Position numbers and translations under genes: made by a program. Positions 27,455 to 33,859 of a DNA stretch of 64,000 nucleotides are shown here, in pieces. The stretch is from the NCBI GenBank assembly GCA_947458745.1, contig CANGYQ010000001.1, positions 1 to 64,000 of the forward strand. The letters are read 5' to 3'. Position 1 is the stretch's first letter. Each line of letters begins with the position of its first letter. Under the pieces are notes generated by a model. It ran no database searches, was not told where the DNA came from, and saw only the letters and a program-made list of their open reading frames with translations. This DNA comes from Bryobacteraceae bacterium (GTDB taxonomy: Bacteria > Acidobacteriota > Terriglobia > Bryobacterales > Bryobacteraceae).

Positions 27455-27885
27455 CGGGGTTCGGGCTTCGGCCGCCGCTTCCAGCCATACCAACCGCCGG
27501 TGAGCCCCAGAATCAAAGCCGCTCCGGTGAGCGCTTTCTGCCAGACCGGCTGCGCCCCACCCAGCGGCAGGTTGGCGCCTTCAGCAACCGGAACCTGCAA
27601 TTCCACCCGATGGCCCAGCTCGTCGTCCACCACCACGCGCCACGTCCCGGGTTGATCGGGCAGAAACACGAACCGGCCGGTCCGGTCAGTGCGCCCATTC
27701 TGATGCTCCACCTTGGGCCCGGCAGGCGAGAAGACCTCAGTGGCAGCGAAGGGACACACTTCCGTCCCGGCATAGGCGGCCCGGACGACAATCGCTGCCC
27801 CGGTCCGTTCAGCTGTTAGCACCAAGTCGTGCGCTGCCGCGACCAGTCCGCTCATCGCCAGCAGAACCAAGGGCCGGAAGGTCAT
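27451..27885 (-). CDS. NikL-like membrane-anchored accessory protein
   Basis: 144 residues from MTFRPLVLLAM; the frame is open much further upstream but only as a shadow of the cbiM gene. It has a signal peptide (LVLLAMSGLVAAAHD) giving a mature N-terminus near Ala-His-Asp. A beta-sandwich domain of about 80 residues (AGTEVCPFAATEVF, GRFVFLPDQPGTWRVVVDDE) and one C-terminal helix (LTGAALILGLTGGWYGW) with a basic tail follow. This plan matches the NikL component described for nickel ECF transporters by comparative genomics. Overlaps of 4 nt with both neighbours show tight co-translation. Assignment is by context and architecture. Confidence 0.7.
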   Translation of the reverse strand: MTFRPLVLLAMSGLVAAAHDLVLTAERTGAAIVVRAAYAGTEVCPFAATEVFSPAGPKVEHQNGRTDRTGRFVFLPDQPGTWRVVVDDELGHRVELQVPVAEGANLPLGGAQPVWQKALTGAALILGLTGGWYGWKRRPKPEPR

Positions 27886-28463
27886 GCCGCGCTCAACACT
27901 GCCGGCTTCACCCGGCGGACATACGTGACAATGGCCGCGGTGAGCAGTCCTTCCAGCAGCGCCACCCCGGCATAGAGCGAAGCGATGAAGTAGAACCCCC
28001 GCCCATAGCCCGCAGCCGAGAATTCCGCCGCCATGGCTAGGGCGGGCACGAAGGTTCCCACAAAGCCCGCCAGGAATCCGCGCCCCGCTTCCGGAATCGC
28101 CCGCAGTTGCCAAATGCCCGCGGCCAGCAAGGCGCCGCCGCCCATATTGACGGCATTCAGGCCCAGCGCCAGCAAGCCTCCGTGTTGAAACAGAAGGGCT
28201 TGAAAGAGCAGCAGGGTGTAGACCACGGGAAATGCTCGCGTGCCCAGCAGAACACCCGCCAGTCCAAACAGACCAAGATGTACCGAGGTGCCGCCCAAGG
28301 GGAAATGGATAAGCGACACCACAAAAGAGGTCGCCGCCATCAGCCCCATCCGGACCACTTCCTCCGGCTCCACCCGCCGTCCCAGCAGAGCCGTCGTCCC
28401 CAGGGCCACCGCATGCCCCCCGACGCACCAGGCGACAGGCACAATTCCATCTGCGATATGCAT
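27882..28463 (-). CDS. cbiM: CbiM/NikM substrate-specific membrane component
   Basis: 193 residues starting MHIADGIVPVAWCV, the conserved N-terminus of CbiM/NikM in which the His2 region forms the Co2+/Ni2+ site. About six to seven hydrophobic helices follow, with LLFQALLFQHGGLLALGLNAVNMG, the family's core motif. I started at MHIADG because that N-terminus is functionally essential; an ATG 15 nt upstream is rejected. The neighbouring NikK- and NikL-like genes and the NikR-like dyad point to nickel rather than cobalt. Confidence 0.92.
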   Translation of the reverse strand: MHIADGIVPVAWCVGGHAVALGTTALLGRRVEPEEVVRMGLMAATSFVVSLIHFPLGGTSVHLGLFGLAGVLLGTRAFPVVYTLLLFQALLFQHGGLLALGLNAVNMGGGALLAAGIWQLRAIPEAGRGFLAGFVGTFVPALAMAAEFSAAGYGRGFYFIASLYAGVALLEGLLTAAIVTYVRRVKPAVLSAA

Positions 28464-28471
28464 AGGCCGGT

Positions 28472-29212
28472 CTACCAATACAGGGCGATAGCGGAGGCGT
28501 AGGTATGGACGTCAAATTTCGCGCCCGCCGCCGCCTTCACCTTCGTTTCAGCCACAAACAGCGCCGGGCTCTTGGCACCGGCCGGGAACTTATAGGTGAA
28601 CTTGCCGTCGGCCCCGGTCTTGCCCAGGTCCAGTTCATCCTTCAGCGGCCAAGCCAGACTAATGTCCACTCCGGCCAGCGGCTTACCGCCAGCAAAGACG
28701 GTCAAGATGACGCCATCGGCCGTCTTCTCCGGCACCGCCTCAAACTCGAGGCCCACCGGCTTCTCTTTGCCCCAAACCTTGCCCGGCGTGCCGATAAAAG
28801 CGATGCCGCTGCGGAACAGCTTGAAGGCCTCGGTCGCGTCCGGATGCTGATCCCGCCCACCGGCCTTCACGCCCTTGGGCGTGCGCGACATCACGCCACG
28901 ATCCTGCGTGAACACCACGCGATAGACGCCTTCGGCCTTCACCGGGAAGCTGCCCTTCAGATACTTGTCCGCAACCGAAACCGCCACCGGCTGGGAGTCT
29001 CCCGCCGGGGTGACCGCCCAAACCTTCAGCCCGTCCTGCGCCGCCGGTGACTCGCTCCCCAGGAACGCATGCCCGTTACCCACCACAATGGCCGCATCCT
29101 GGCCCAACTTCAGCGGTCCGGCCATGGGGCCTACCCAAACAAAGTGGCCAACAAGGGCGGCGGCACCGCCGAGAAACAGGGCCAGACCAGTGGCGCGGGA
29201 GAGGAAAGTCAT
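28472..29212 (-). CDS. NikK-like DUF4198 periplasmic protein, first gene of the metal-import operon
   Basis: 246 residues from MTFLSRATG, preceded by a good ribosome site (AAGGAG). An upstream in-frame ATG is rejected because it would overlap the operator-like dyad. The signal segment or anchor (LALFLGGAAALVGHFVWVGP) is followed by a DUF4198 domain: GNGHAF, AVTPAGDSQP, then a carboxypeptidase-regulatory-like end (GKPLAGVDISLAWPLKDELDLGKTGADGKFTYKF). DUF4198 proteins occur with nickel/cobalt ECF importers (NikK) and are thought to bind or deliver the metal in the periplasm. The cbiM start lies 8 nt downstream of its stop. Confidence 0.8.
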   Translation of the reverse strand: MTFLSRATGLALFLGGAAALVGHFVWVGPMAGPLKLGQDAAIVVGNGHAFLGSESPAAQDGLKVWAVTPAGDSQPVAVSVADKYLKGSFPVKAEGVYRVVFTQDRGVMSRTPKGVKAGGRDQHPDATEAFKLFRSGIAFIGTPGKVWGKEKPVGLEFEAVPEKTADGVILTVFAGGKPLAGVDISLAWPLKDELDLGKTGADGKFTYKFPAGAKSPALFVAETKVKAAAGAKFDVHTYASAIALYW

Positions 29213-29236
29213 GGTGAAACGTGCTCCTTGGTTTGA

Positions 29237-29264
29237 GTTCGAGAAGGGTCGAACCTTCTTGAAC
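29237..29264 (-). promoter_or_regulatory. Imperfect 28-nt palindrome in the nikK-like leader
   Basis: GTTCGAGAAGG and CCTTCTTGAAC arms (one G-T wobble) can form an 11-bp stem 25-52 nt before the start codon. It could be an mRNA leader hairpin or a second protein site. No T-run follows, so it is not a typical terminator. Confidence 0.4.
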
Positions 29265-29265
29265 G

Positions 29266-29292
29266 GTATCACGAACTGTCAATCTGTGATAC
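29266..29292 (-). promoter_or_regulatory. NikR-like dyad upstream of the nickel/cobalt importer
   Basis: GTATCAC-N13-GTGATAC is a perfect inverted repeat centred 67 nt upstream of the NikK-like start. The E. coli NikR operator is GTATGA-N16-TCATAC; this one reads GTATCA-N15-TGATAC, very close in half-site and spacing. On the transcribed strand a TTGACA hexamer lies exactly in the dyad centre (29277-29282), so a bound repressor would block a -35 element. No nikR gene is in the window. Confidence 0.6.
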
Positions 29293-29494
29293 GAAGCGCG
29301 GCGGAAATCGGATTGCTTCGCCCAAGATTTTTGCAGTTACGCCGTGGCGGCCATGCGCTACTTTCCGTCGCAGAATTGAGCAATCCGCATGCTGGCGCAT
29401 GGCGGCTCGGTATTGGCGCTCCGAGTTTGCAGCCATTACCGAGCCGTGAACGCCAGGGAGCGGTGGCCAATGTCCATTGTGCGACGTAAAGTGG

Positions 29495-29686
29495 CTACTC
29501 TTCGCAGTCGCAACCCGTCGCAAACCGCAGCGCCGTGCAGACTTGCGCCATCCGGGCCGGGCTCAAGCGGCTAACCCAACGGCCAAGGTTCTCCTTCGGC
29601 ACGGTGACCACGTTGAACAGGTTCACCGAACAGTCGCCCTTTAGCCCATCGCCCTCATCCAGCCAAACTTCGCTAGCGTGGACCAC
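29495..29686 (-). pseudogene. MazF/PemK toxin remnant (C-terminal half only)
   Basis: The frame encodes 63 residues. From about residue 14 it matches the C-terminal half of MazF/PemK toxins: GLKGDCSVNLFNVVTVPK, then LGRWVSRLSPARMAQV and CTALRFATGCD. The N-terminal half of the roughly 110-residue family, with its substrate-binding loops, is missing, and the upstream neighbour (vapC stop at 29690) begins at the break point. No antitoxin MazE is present. I read it as a toxin relic truncated when the vapBC module arrived. Confidence 0.7.
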
Positions 29687-29689
29687 TAG

Positions 29690-30073
29690 TTACCAGGTAA
29701 GCCGCCGGACTCCGCCCACGAAGTCGAAATGCGTATCGCGGCTCATCACCGGAATCGCATGCTGCCGGGCGAGCGCGGCGATCCACAAGTCATTGGCCGG
29801 AATTGGCTTGCCTGTGCTCTTGAGTTCCAGCCGGATAGCTGCATAGTGCCGGGCGGTTTCAATTCCGACATCGAGAACCGCACATCGGTCGAGCATGCGT
29901 TCGAGCGACCTCTCGTACACCTCGCGGTGGCGGGACTGTGCAATGCCGAAGACAAACTCCCCGGCGACGATGACGGGGACAGCCACTTGGCGGGCCTCCG
30001 ACACCATGCGAACGGCTTCCGGCATGTTGTCAAGGTAGGCAGAAAGCGCATTCGTGTCGAGAATCAAGCCCAA
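29690..30073 (-). CDS. vapC: VapC-family PIN-domain toxin
   Basis: A 127-residue PIN RNase. The acidic metal site is complete: Asp6 (ILDTNAL), Glu39 (VIVAGEF), Asp95 (PANDLWIAA) and Asp113/Asp117 (SRDTHFD). These coordinate Mg2+ or Mn2+ and cut RNA, often tRNA or rRNA. Its start overlaps the antitoxin gene by 10 nt. Length and motifs indicate an intact toxin. Confidence 0.92.
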   Translation of the reverse strand: MGLILDTNALSAYLDNMPEAVRMVSEARQVAVPVIVAGEFVFGIAQSRHREVYERSLERMLDRCAVLDVGIETARHYAAIRLELKSTGKPIPANDLWIAALARQHAIPVMSRDTHFDFVGGVRRLTW

Positions 30074-30315
30074 TCCTCCGGCTCGATCTGCCCGAACTCC
30101 TCGTCGATGATCTGCTGGATACGCGCCGTTTCTTCATGAAGATGGGCCAGCTCACCCGCACATTCGAGCCAAGGCTTACCTGCGGACCGACGGCCCGCGG
30201 CCAGCTTTTCCTCCACCGCTTGCGTCACAAACTCCCGCAACGGAATCCCCAACGCCCCGGCGGTGGCCTTTGCCTTGCGAAAGGTGGGATCCGGGATTTC
30301 GAGGGTGGTTTTCAT
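30064..30315 (-). CDS. vapB: VapB-type antitoxin
   Basis: An 83-residue protein with an N-terminal ribbon-helix-helix region (MKTTLEIPDPTFRKAKATAG, then LREFVTQAVEEKL) and a C-terminal toxin-wrapping tail ending in IIDEEFGQIEPEDW, a tail typical of VapB partners of PIN toxins. The gene precedes and overlaps vapC by 10 nt. A palindrome 11 nt upstream of its start is the likely autoregulatory operator. Confidence 0.88.
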   Translation of the reverse strand: MKTTLEIPDPTFRKAKATAGALGIPLREFVTQAVEEKLAAGRRSAGKPWLECAGELAHLHEETARIQQIIDEEFGQIEPEDWA

Positions 30316-30325
30316 GTTCCCAGAA

Positions 30326-30341
30326 TCCCATATTTATGGGA
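30326..30341. promoter_or_regulatory. Palindrome at the vapBC promoter
   Basis: TCCCATA-TT-TATGGGA is a perfect 7-bp dyad located 11 nt upstream of the vapB start and contains an AT-rich core that could overlap a -10 element. RHH antitoxins commonly bind such sites to autoregulate. Confidence 0.6.
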
Positions 30342-30366
30342 GCCCGGCCGAAATCCGGAGTCCGCC

Positions 30367-30380
30367 CCACACAAGTGTGG
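30367..30380. promoter_or_regulatory. Palindrome at the hicAB promoter
   Basis: CCACAC-AA-GTGTGG is a perfect 6-bp dyad 12 nt before the hicA start. With the vapBC palindrome it fills the 77-bp divergent gap between the two modules. HicB antitoxins bind operators in their own promoter. Confidence 0.55.
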
Positions 30381-30392
30381 CATTCTCGGCTC

Positions 30393-30609
30393 GTGAAGAG
30401 CTCGAAGCTCAAGCGGTGGTTGGAACAGCAAGGATGCACCTTTGCGACAACCAAGAGTGGCCACCTTCGCGTTTTTCTGGGGGACCGCTAATCGGTTTTG
30501 CCGATGCACGGAGCGCGGAAGGACCGGAGGCAAGGGCTTGGTCGAGGCGATCAAGAAGGATCTGGGCTTGAAGGAGCCCCGAAGCGGCACGTTGAAGCAA
30601 GGAGAGTAA
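30393..30609 (+). pseudogene. hicA: hicA toxin gene, inactivated by a stop codon and a frameshift
   Basis: From the GTG at 30393 the frame encodes MKSSKLKRWLEQQGCTF and KSGHLRVFLGDR, the N-terminal half of HicA. It is then stopped by TAA at 30489-30491. The same frame continues with SVLPMHGARKD, the expected next HicA segment with its P-MHG motif, so the TAA is a nonsense change. A shift of one base is then needed to reach GLVEAIKKDLGLK and the end at 30607-30609, 4 nt before hicB. Two lesions make the toxin inactive. Either could in principle be a sequencing error, but two in 120 nt suggests real decay. Confidence 0.8.
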
Positions 30610-30613
30610 GCAG

Positions 30614-31036
30614 ATGCTCGGCTACCCCATCACGCTAACCAAAGACACCAACGACACCATCCTGGCTCGTTTTCTGGACTTTCCCGCCCATACCTTCGGC
30701 GATGATGAGGCCGAGGCATTGCAGCGGGCTAGCGAACTGCTCATCGATCTGCTAGACGCCGCCATCCGCGAGCGGCAGGAGATTCCAGCCAGTTCACGTG
30801 TGCCCAGCAGAGGGAAATTGGTGAAAGTTCCGCTGCTAGTGGAACTCAAAGTGGAGATTTACCGCGCCATGCGGGCGCAAGGTCTAGGCAAAGCCGAACT
30901 CGCCCGCCGGTTGGGGTTCCACATGACCCAAGTCGACCGTCTAGTGGACGTTCACCACGCCTCGCGGCTGGACCAACTGGAGCATGCGCTGGATGTGTTG
31001 GGGCGGAAGTTAGTTGTGAGTGTGGAAGCGGCCTGA
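30614..31036 (+). CDS. hicB: HicB-family antitoxin, intact
   Basis: A 140-residue protein. An N-terminal RNase-H-like HicB domain (YPITLTKDTNDTILARFLDFP, GDDEAEALQRASELL) is followed by a C-terminal helix-turn-helix DNA-binding part (LGKAELARRLGFHMTQVDRLVD, ASRLDQLEHALDVLGRKL). It begins 4 nt after the decayed hicA, so the original operon order hicA-hicB is kept. Without an active toxin it may persist as an orphan regulator or as protection against related HicA toxins. Confidence 0.9.
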   Translation: MLGYPITLTKDTNDTILARFLDFPAHTFGDDEAEALQRASELLIDLLDAAIRERQEIPASSRVPSRGKLVKVPLLVELKVEIYRAMRAQGLGKAELARRLGFHMTQVDRLVDVHHASRLDQLEHALDVLGRKLVVSVEAA

Positions 31037-31259
31037 TGGCCCCGCCCTGCTCAGGCCTCTGGCTCGCAGCACGCAAGAAAACCCGCGACGCTGCAGATCT
31101 CCCGCCTTGAGGTCTCTTCATCGCCATGGCGTGAGGTTCGATTTTTCATGTCGCTGCAACCAGAAAACTCTTGACAGCTCATTGCCCCCCTACATTTGTG
31201 TTTTCGGCAAGATCAGTCAAGATTGCCGGAGCAAGCGGTAGCGTGGCGGGAGGTACGGA

Positions 31260-31322
31260 ATGAGGCGGATAGTTTTTCTGTTCTTGCTTGGGCTCGCGTG
31301 GGTCCTCTGGCGGCATCGATAG
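31260..31322 (+). CDS. Possible tiny membrane peptide (20 residues)
   Basis: ATG preceded by GGGAGG at the right distance encodes MRRIVFLFLLGLAWVLWRHR: a basic N-terminus, an uninterrupted 14-residue hydrophobic core, and a basic C-terminus. That is the shape of a single-span membrane peptide such as a type I toxin. It has no recognisable family. The case rests on a ribosome site, the composition and its place in a toxin-antitoxin patch; chance ORFs of this length are common, so confidence is low. Confidence 0.3.
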   Translation: MRRIVFLFLLGLAWVLWRHR

Positions 31323-31369
31323 TTCTCCAGGGCCGCTGCCGTCGAACTGGCTCGCAATAGCCGGAGGTG

Positions 31370-31407
31370 CTGCAGGCTGTCAGCCTGCAGCGGGACTTTA
31401 GTCCCGC
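31370..31407. repeat. REP-like double hairpin
   Basis: Two adjacent perfect palindromes: CTGCAGGCTG-T-CAGCCTGCAG (31370-31390) and GCGGGACT-TT-AGTCCCGC (31390-31407). The arrangement is typical of dispersed palindromic repeats in acidobacterial genomes. It sits immediately before the antitoxin relic. Confidence 0.75.
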
Positions 31408-31437
31408 CACTCTCCCTGCGGATATTCCTATCTTGAA

Positions 31438-31536
31438 GATTCTTCGGGTCCGGAGGCGGAGGCGAAGGGCCTGAAGTACCAGACCTACATCAAGATGCTG
31501 CTGCAAGAAGCACTGCACGGCAAGTCCGCGGCTTAA
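31438..31536 (+). pseudogene. C-terminal remnant of a CopG/BrnA-type antitoxin
   Basis: The frame reads EAEAKGLKYQTYIKML and LQEALHG before a TAA at 31534-31536. GLxYQTYIKMLLxEAL is a signature tail of small RHH antitoxins of the CopG/BrnA class. Upstream the frame is closed by a TAG inside the REP-like repeat, so the N-terminal half and start are lost. It abuts the parE stop. Confidence 0.6.
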
Positions 31537-31537
31537 C

Positions 31538-31864
31538 TTAGAACAACCCCTCTTCAAACAAAGTCTTCAGATCCCGATGGCCATGGAGGATGCGAACCAG
31601 ATCAACGCCATCTGAGAGCGGAAGGTAGAACAACAGGATCTTCTCAAAGCCCTCGCCAACTGGAAATCGGCGAAGAGTTTCTAGACCGGTGCTTCGGAAT
31701 CCACACGCAACGCCGATTCCCGGCCGCTCAGCCAGTGCTTCGAGCGAATTCTCGGTTGCGAGAAGGAACCGGTCAGCAATCTCAATGCTGGCGTTCTCGG
31801 CGTACCAGACCCATTGGGCAATCAGGTCACGCTTCGCCGATTCTCGCTTGAGTACGCGGGCCAT
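31538..31864 (-). CDS. parE: ParE/RelE-superfamily toxin
   Basis: 108 residues from MARVLKRESAKRDLIAQWVWY; the frame is open 22 codons further, but that stretch lies inside parD. Typical ParE features are the N-terminal RDL-x4-W-Y-E helix, FLLATENSLEALAERPGIG in the middle and the C-terminal ILHGHRDL tail. ParE toxins bind DNA gyrase. Its start overlaps the parD stop by 1 nt. It looks intact. Confidence 0.9.
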   Translation of the reverse strand: MARVLKRESAKRDLIAQWVWYAENASIEIADRFLLATENSLEALAERPGIGVACGFRSTGLETLRRFPVGEGFEKILLFYLPLSDGVDLVRILHGHRDLKTLFEEGLF

Positions 31865-32133
31865 TAGCCCAACTTCTGGGCTCGGCGTGCTTCGAACTGT
31901 CGAACGGCTTCCTGACGGATCTCGTCCCAATCCTGGCGGGTCATCTCCGTGGGCGCACCACTCTCGAGACCTTCCAGTAGCAGGGATTCCAGCCGTTGGT
32001 GAGCACGCCGCTTTTCATCCGCGCGGATCAAGTCACGGACATACTCGCTAACGGTGCCGTAGCGGCCGGAGCCGACTTCTGCGTCCACGAACTCCTTCAA
32101 CTGATCAGGGAGTGAGATATTCATGGTTTGCAT
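31864..32133 (-). CDS. parD: ParD-type antitoxin
   Basis: An 89-residue RHH protein: NISLPDQLKEFVDAEVGSGRYGTVSEYVRDLIR is the DNA-binding ribbon-helix-helix (residues 5-37 in shortened form here: NISLPDQLKEFVDAEV then SEYVRDLIR). The C-terminal part (DWDEIRQEAVRQFEARRA) would wrap the toxin. AGGAGA lies 6 nt before the start. A palindrome 40 nt upstream is the probable operator. Confidence 0.9.
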   Translation of the reverse strand: MQTMNISLPDQLKEFVDAEVGSGRYGTVSEYVRDLIRADEKRRAHQRLESLLLEGLESGAPTEMTRQDWDEIRQEAVRQFEARRAQKLG

Positions 32134-32172
32134 CAGAATCTCCTGACTTCCAGTCTAGCGCCGATCACGGCA

Positions 32173-32189
32173 ATGGCAAAAATTGCCAT
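32173..32189. promoter_or_regulatory. Palindrome upstream of parDE
   Basis: ATGGCAA-AAA-TTGCCAT, a perfect 7-bp dyad 40 nt before the parD start codon, in an AT-rich spot suited to a promoter. ParD proteins repress their own promoters through such sites. Confidence 0.5.
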
Positions 32190-32220
32190 CGAGACTGAGA
32201 CCCGTCTGTACAAAAGTCGA

Positions 32221-32253
32221 GAGGGCGGCGTGATTCAATTTCACGCCGCCCTC
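32221..32253 (-). terminator. Terminator hairpin downstream of rho
   Basis: A perfect 13-bp GC-rich stem (32221-32233 with 32241-32253) with a 7-nt loop, 32 nt after the rho stop. On the minus strand it is followed, after a few bases, by CTTTT. It is the most likely end of the clpX-lon-engB-rho transcript. Confidence 0.75.
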
Positions 32254-32284
32254 AAACGTACAATCCGAACTGGTGCCGGGTAGC

Positions 32285-33859
32285 CTACGCGTTCATCGCC
32301 CCCAAGAACTCCGCATTGGAGCGGGTCTTGGCCAGCTTATCCAGCAGCAACTCAATGGACTCCACCGGCGACAGCGGTGAGATCACCTTGCGCAGCACCC
32401 AGACGCGGTTGAGTTCGTCTTTGGGCAGCAGCAGTTCGTCTTTGCGCGTACCGGACTTGTTGATGTCGATGGCGGGGAAAACGCGTTTGTCGACCAGCTT
32501 GCGGTCCAGGTGGATTTCCATGTTGCCCGTGCCTTTGAACTCTTCAAAGATCACTTCGTCCATGCGGCTGCCGGTATCGACTAGGGCCGTGGCCATAATG
32601 GTGAGTGAGCCGCCTTCTTCAATGTTGCGAGCCGCGCCGAAGAAGCGTTTGGGGCGCTGGAGGGCGTTGGAATCGACGCCGCCCGAGAGTACCTTGCCCG
32701 ACGGCGGAACCACGGTGTTGTAGGCTCGCGCCAGACGGGTGATGGAATCGAGTAGGATCACGACGTCGCGCTTGTGCTCCACCAACCGCTTGGCCTTTTC
32801 GATCACCATTTCCGCAACTTGCACGTGGCGGGTGGCGGGTTCGTCGAAGGTTGACGAGATCACTTCGCCCTTCACCGAACGCTGCATGTCGGTGACTTCT
32901 TCCGGACGTTCGTCGATCAGCAGCACGATCAGCGCCACCTCCGGATGGTTGTGGGTGATCGAATTGGCGATCGACTGCAACAGCATCGTTTTGCCGGTGC
33001 GCGGCGGGGCGACGATCAGCCCGCGCTGGCCTTTGCCGATCGGGGTCAGCATGTCCATCACGCGGCCGGAATAGTTGTCCTTCACCGTTTCCAGCTTCAG
33101 CCGCTGTTGCGGGTAGAGCGGGGTCAGGTTGTCGAAGAAGATCTTGTTGCGGCTCTCCTCCGGTGGCTCAAAGTTGATGGCGTCCACCTTGATCAAGGCA
33201 AAGTAGCGCTCGCCTTCCTTGGGCGGACGGATCTGGCCAGACACCGTGTCGCCGGTTCGCAGATCAAAGCGGCGGATCTGCGACGGGGAGACGTAGACAT
33301 CATCCGGGCCCGGCAGATAGTTGTACTCGGGCGCACGCAGGAAGCCGAAGCCGTCCGGCAGGCATTCCAGCACGCCTTCCGAGAAGATCAGGCCTGATTT
33401 TTCCGCCTGCGTCTGGAGGATCTTGAAGATCAACTCCTGCTTGCGCAAGCCAGCAGCACCCTGAACGCCCATCGTGACGGCGACGTTTTGGAGCTTCTGG
33501 ATCGGCATGTCCTTCAGTTCCACCAGATCCAGGCGGGATTGCTGAGGCGGTGCGGCGGGCGGGGTCGGGGGAGCAGCAGCTACCGGGGGTGCCACCGGGC
33601 CTGAATCCTGGGCTGCGCCCTGATTGCCAGAACCCTGGTTTCCACCGCCTTGGTTGCCGCCGTGATTCTTCTGCGGTTTGGGGCCGCGTGGGGGGCGGTC
33701 ACCGCGTTCCGCGCGAGGGCCGCGCTCCGGCCGCTCAGCGGCGGCCTTTTCGTGATGTGACTTCTCTGCGGCAGGCGGTGGGGGGTCCACCGGCTGCGCA
33801 TCACCTGAGTGGGCCGGGGCGGCGTTCAGGTCGTCGTTGAATTTGTTATCGTATGCCAA
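32285..33859 (-). CDS. rho: Transcription termination factor Rho
   Basis: A 524-residue hexameric RNA helicase that terminates transcription. After an unusual N-terminal tail of about 110 residues rich in Asn, Gly, Gln, Arg and Pro comes the Rho_N domain ([17 protein letters not shown]). Then follow the cold-shock-like RNA-binding domain ([14 protein letters not shown]) and the RecA-like ATPase with Walker A APPRTGKT at about 288-295, [12 protein letters not shown] (Walker B region) and the R-loop near [10 protein letters not shown]. coli Rho is 419 residues; the extra length is the tail. Its first 34 nt overlap the end of the engB-like gene. Confidence 0.96.
   Translation of the reverse strand: MAYDNKFNDDLNAAPAHSGDAQPVDPPPPAAEKSHHEKAAAERPERGPRAERGDRPPRGPKPQKNHGGNQGGGNQGSGNQGAAQDSGPVAPPVAAAPPTPPAAPPQQSRLDLVELKDMPIQKLQNVAVTMGVQGAAGLRKQELIFKILQTQAEKSGLIFSEGVLECLPDGFGFLRAPEYNYLPGPDDVYVSPSQIRRFDLRTGDTVSGQIRPPKEGERYFALIKVDAINFEPPEESRNKIFFDNLTPLYPQQRLKLETVKDNYSGRVMDMLTPIGKGQRGLIVAPPRTGKTMLLQSIANSITHNHPEVALIVLLIDERPEEVTDMQRSVKGEVISSTFDEPATRHVQVAEMVIEKAKRLVEHKRDVVILLDSITRLARAYNTVVPPSGKVLSGGVDSNALQRPKRFFGAARNIEEGGSLTIMATALVDTGSRMDEVIFEEFKGTGNMEIHLDRKLVDKRVFPAIDINKSGTRKDELLLPKDELNRVWVLRKVISPLSPVESIELLLDKLAKTRSNAEFLGAMNA

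Larger units (their letters stand above)
31037..31537. other. 501-nt stretch without a full gene between hicB and parE
   Basis: It holds a TTGACA hexamer at 31171-31176, a possible stem (CGGCAA...TTGCCG, around 31205-31228), a tiny hydrophobic ORF (31260-31322), a double REP-like hairpin (31370-31407) and the tail of a lost antitoxin gene (31438-31536). I see no tRNA, and the stretch looks like accumulated remains of small mobile modules. Confidence 0.6.

Noticed and set aside
27451-28515. A 354-residue protein spanning cbiM and the NikL-like gene
   Set aside because: Its first 210 residues are an out-of-frame reading of cbiM; the real protein starts at the signal peptide at 27885.
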